Shown: positions 44,201-44,729 of the stretch, in pieces
How positions within the stretch are numbered: position 1 is the stretch's first letter
Layout: every line of letters begins with the position of its first letter
DNA from: an uncultured Granulosicoccaceae bacterium
GTDB lineage: Bacteria > Pseudomonadota > Gammaproteobacteria > Granulosicoccales > Granulosicoccaceae
Assembly: GCA_937951345.1 (NCBI GenBank)
Contig: CALFCF010000089.1
Coordinates: forward strand, 1-44,729
Length of the DNA stretch: 44,729 nt
Direction: 5' to 3'
Notes under the pieces: generated by a model
Seen by the model: the letters and a program-made list of their open reading frames with translations, nothing else
Databases searched by the model: none
What the model was told of the DNA's origin: nothing
Translations under genes and position numbers: made by a program

Positions 44201-44531
44201 TGAACTGAACTTCACCCAAAGTAAAAAGGTACTCGATCTTCTTAAGCGTCAAGCCTACAATCATTCGGATATAGATGAAGGCGCTGCGAATTCTGTGAAT
44301 GATGAGACCCAGCAAGGCCGCAACATGAAGCGCTATCAACACCTGCTCGCCACTGCAGTAGATAGCATTGCGGGTAAGAGTGAAGAGAAAGGCGTCGAAA
44401 GCCTGTTTACTAAAGGCGGTACAGTTCTTACGGCGACAAGCAGTCAGGGAATTGAAGACTTTGCTGTAGTTTCCTACCTTATCCTAGTTGATCCAGACAG
44501 CGCGAATACCAAGAATGGAGCTGCCGGATGA
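41223..44531 (+). CDS. PLD-like/SNF2-family helicase of a defence or restriction locus
   Basis: 1102 residues. The N-terminal ~155 residues resemble a phospholipase-D-like domain (LSSLFTIYGYAALKKELE; VHGSATLTPTGLGEV), but a complete HKD motif is not seen, so it is probably a binding module. The helicase core has Walker A ADSVGLGKTFEAL (260-272), DEAH-type VIDESHNFRN, motif III LSATPVNNR and C-terminal lobe motifs IATDCISEGQNLQ and RIIQRFGRVDRLGS. This is an SNF2-like double-stranded DNA translocase. GTG 41223 has AGGTGA 8 bases upstream. The stop overlaps the next ATG (ATGA). From memory, this protein type travels with DUF4391, a type III-like Mod methylase and a Res helicase; only DUF4391 is visible here. 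Confidence 0.85.
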   Translation: MLLDNRNQRHVSVELKKRSFAGSRLAVLSSLFTIYGYAALKKELEKLSDSRLLLTDWQLQTLQSLVGSEAEVRLTNQLNQRRVAAECAKWIRGKVDVKASRDSHQSNQNLIHLMCSDRGPEDRQAFAVHGSATLTPTGLGEVRSNGLQMNTGTSDAETTQQLLAWFDGIWSDDTRVTDIQNELLERLDFIAADQPASFIYYLTLYNIFKDFLEDIDEENIIRSKTGFKETLVWNKLYKFQKDGVLGAIDKLEKHNGCIIADSVGLGKTFEALAIIKYYELRNDRVLVLCPKKLRDNWTMYTINDKRNLLAGDRFNFDVLNHTDLSRLKGFSGEINLETLNWSNYDLIVIDESHNFRNNPNKADGETRYERLLNDIIRSGVRTKVLMLSATPVNNRMNDLKNQVAFITESRDAAFEDVGIRSIDSTLRLAQKQFNQWVKQPVESRTTANLLDSMSFDYFKLLDVVTIARSRKHIEKYYGTADIGEFPARLPPKNIYADIDLSDEFPPLREVNKTIRRLSLAGYSPLKFVRNDKKDEYARRYDKAVGAGASVFKQIDREESLVHLMRVNLLKRMESSIRSFRLTVDKLNNQIAVLLSKIEEHEAGPGHEQADALSIEDIHDVELDSPELEPYMIGNKTKVLLQDMDLIYFKQELEADRVLLTSIAEAAKEVSAERDAKLDQLKATIAEKVSNPLNDDNRKAIVFTAFADTAQYLYSHLAEWAKQGMNIDSALVTGSGTNKTTLTEIGSELNSILSAFSPVSKERDKIDPNATAEIDLLIATDCISEGQNLQDCDTLINYDIHWNPVRIIQRFGRVDRLGSKNEQIQLINFWPNMELDEYINLEARVSGRMVLLDISATGEENVIDENAKEMNDLEYRRKQLQQLKEAVVDLEDMAGGVSITDLTLNDFRMDLSDYMNRNRFGASTKTQNLNELERAPVGLYATVTLDASLSEQGLKPGVIFCLKNIRTGIQAVQVDDNYPLAPYFLVYVSDDALIELNFTQSKKVLDLLKRQAYNHSDIDEGAANSVNDETQQGRNMKRYQHLLATAVDSIAGKSEEKGVESLFTKGGTVLTATSSQGIEDFAVVSYLILVDPDSANTKNGAAG

Positions 44532-44729
44532 TTCAATCATTCGATGATTTCTTAGAGCATCTGGAAATTCCAAAGTCATGCTGGCTGGATAAGCCAGTTT
44601 TTAAGAAACTATTCTTGGACAACGGCGTGCTCAATGCCACGGATAAGAAATGTCTGAAAGACGATATCTCGCGGATACGATGGCTCTACTCTCTTAAGCC
44701 CAGCACGATCAATATCGCTGCTTACAGAG
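44528..44729 (+). CDS. DUF4391-family protein (3' partial)
   Basis: Starts in the ATGA overlap with the helicase and runs off the right edge after 67 residues. The N-terminus (LEIPKSCWLDKPVFKKLF, then RIRWLYSLKPSTINI) matches the DUF4391 pattern of a Lys-rich helix followed by W.Y.LKP.T.NI. DUF4391 proteins are small, of unknown biochemical function, and are usually next to SNF2/PLD-like helicases and type III methyltransferases. The coupling implies joint action with the helicase. The rest of the locus lies outside the window. Confidence 0.75.
   Translation, partial: MIQSFDDFLEHLEIPKSCWLDKPVFKKLFLDNGVLNATDKKCLKDDISRIRWLYSLKPSTINIAAYR

Overview
The window looks like a chromosomal segment of a marine or saline gammaproteobacterium. 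The evidence is a TRAP-TAXI transporter, a glycine-betaine type ABC importer, proteobacterial thiamine genes under TPP riboswitches, several c-di-GMP and phosphorelay proteins, and the tail of a giant surface protein. The genus cannot be fixed from sequence alone. No rRNA, complete tRNA or CRISPR array is present.

Layout. 1-557: C-terminus of a large repeat/adhesin-type protein. 607-855: a 249-bp MITE-like element with terminal inverted repeats. 973-4094: an enolase-superfamily dehydratase/epimerase, then a coupled N-formylglutamate amidohydrolase-like protein and TauE/SafE permease. 4134-7178: an ammonium transporter fused to PAS-GGDEF-EAL. 7741-10677: an FKBP-like lipoprotein and a secreted SdrD-B/EF-hand protein. 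11014-11211: a small hydrophilic protein. 11495-16346: TPP riboswitch and thiD, a small ORF, tenA, thiO, thiS, thiG and thiE. 16665-17834: a membrane PAS-GGDEF protein. 18243-23912: a likely complete phosphorelay, made of a periplasmic haem-type sensor coupled to a hybrid histidine kinase, facing a convergent pair encoding an HPt protein and a receiver domain fused to an EamA/DMT transporter. 24067-26280: an exported alpha/beta hydrolase and an acyltransferase, separated by a second copy of the MITE. 26665-30512: a betaine-type ABC importer whose binding-protein and ATPase genes are separated by a different MITE and a terminator. 30777-32867: a second TPP riboswitch and thiC. 33099-34455: an HxlR regulator divergent from a membrane protein. 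34508-38991: tartrate/D-malate dehydrogenase and a TRAP-TAXI transporter. 39721-40509: a lipoprotein with two BamE-like repeats.

At 40768-40791 lies a 24-bp copy of a tRNA 3' end without the rest of the tRNA. Its orientation indicates that an integrated island begins here and runs off the right edge. The island starts with a broken excisionase-type HTH gene, a PLD-like/SNF2 helicase and the start of a DUF4391 protein, an arrangement typical of restriction/defence loci.

How the genes work together. The thiamine genes form two TPP-controlled units covering the pyrimidine branch (thiC, thiD), thiazole branch (thiO, thiS, thiG), coupling (thiE) and salvage (tenA). The most unusual unit is the phosphorelay: its kinase ends in receivers and has no HPt of its own, a stand-alone HPt sits next door, and the only other receiver is fused to a ten-helix transporter instead of a DNA-binding domain. 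This suggests phosphorylation-gated transport.
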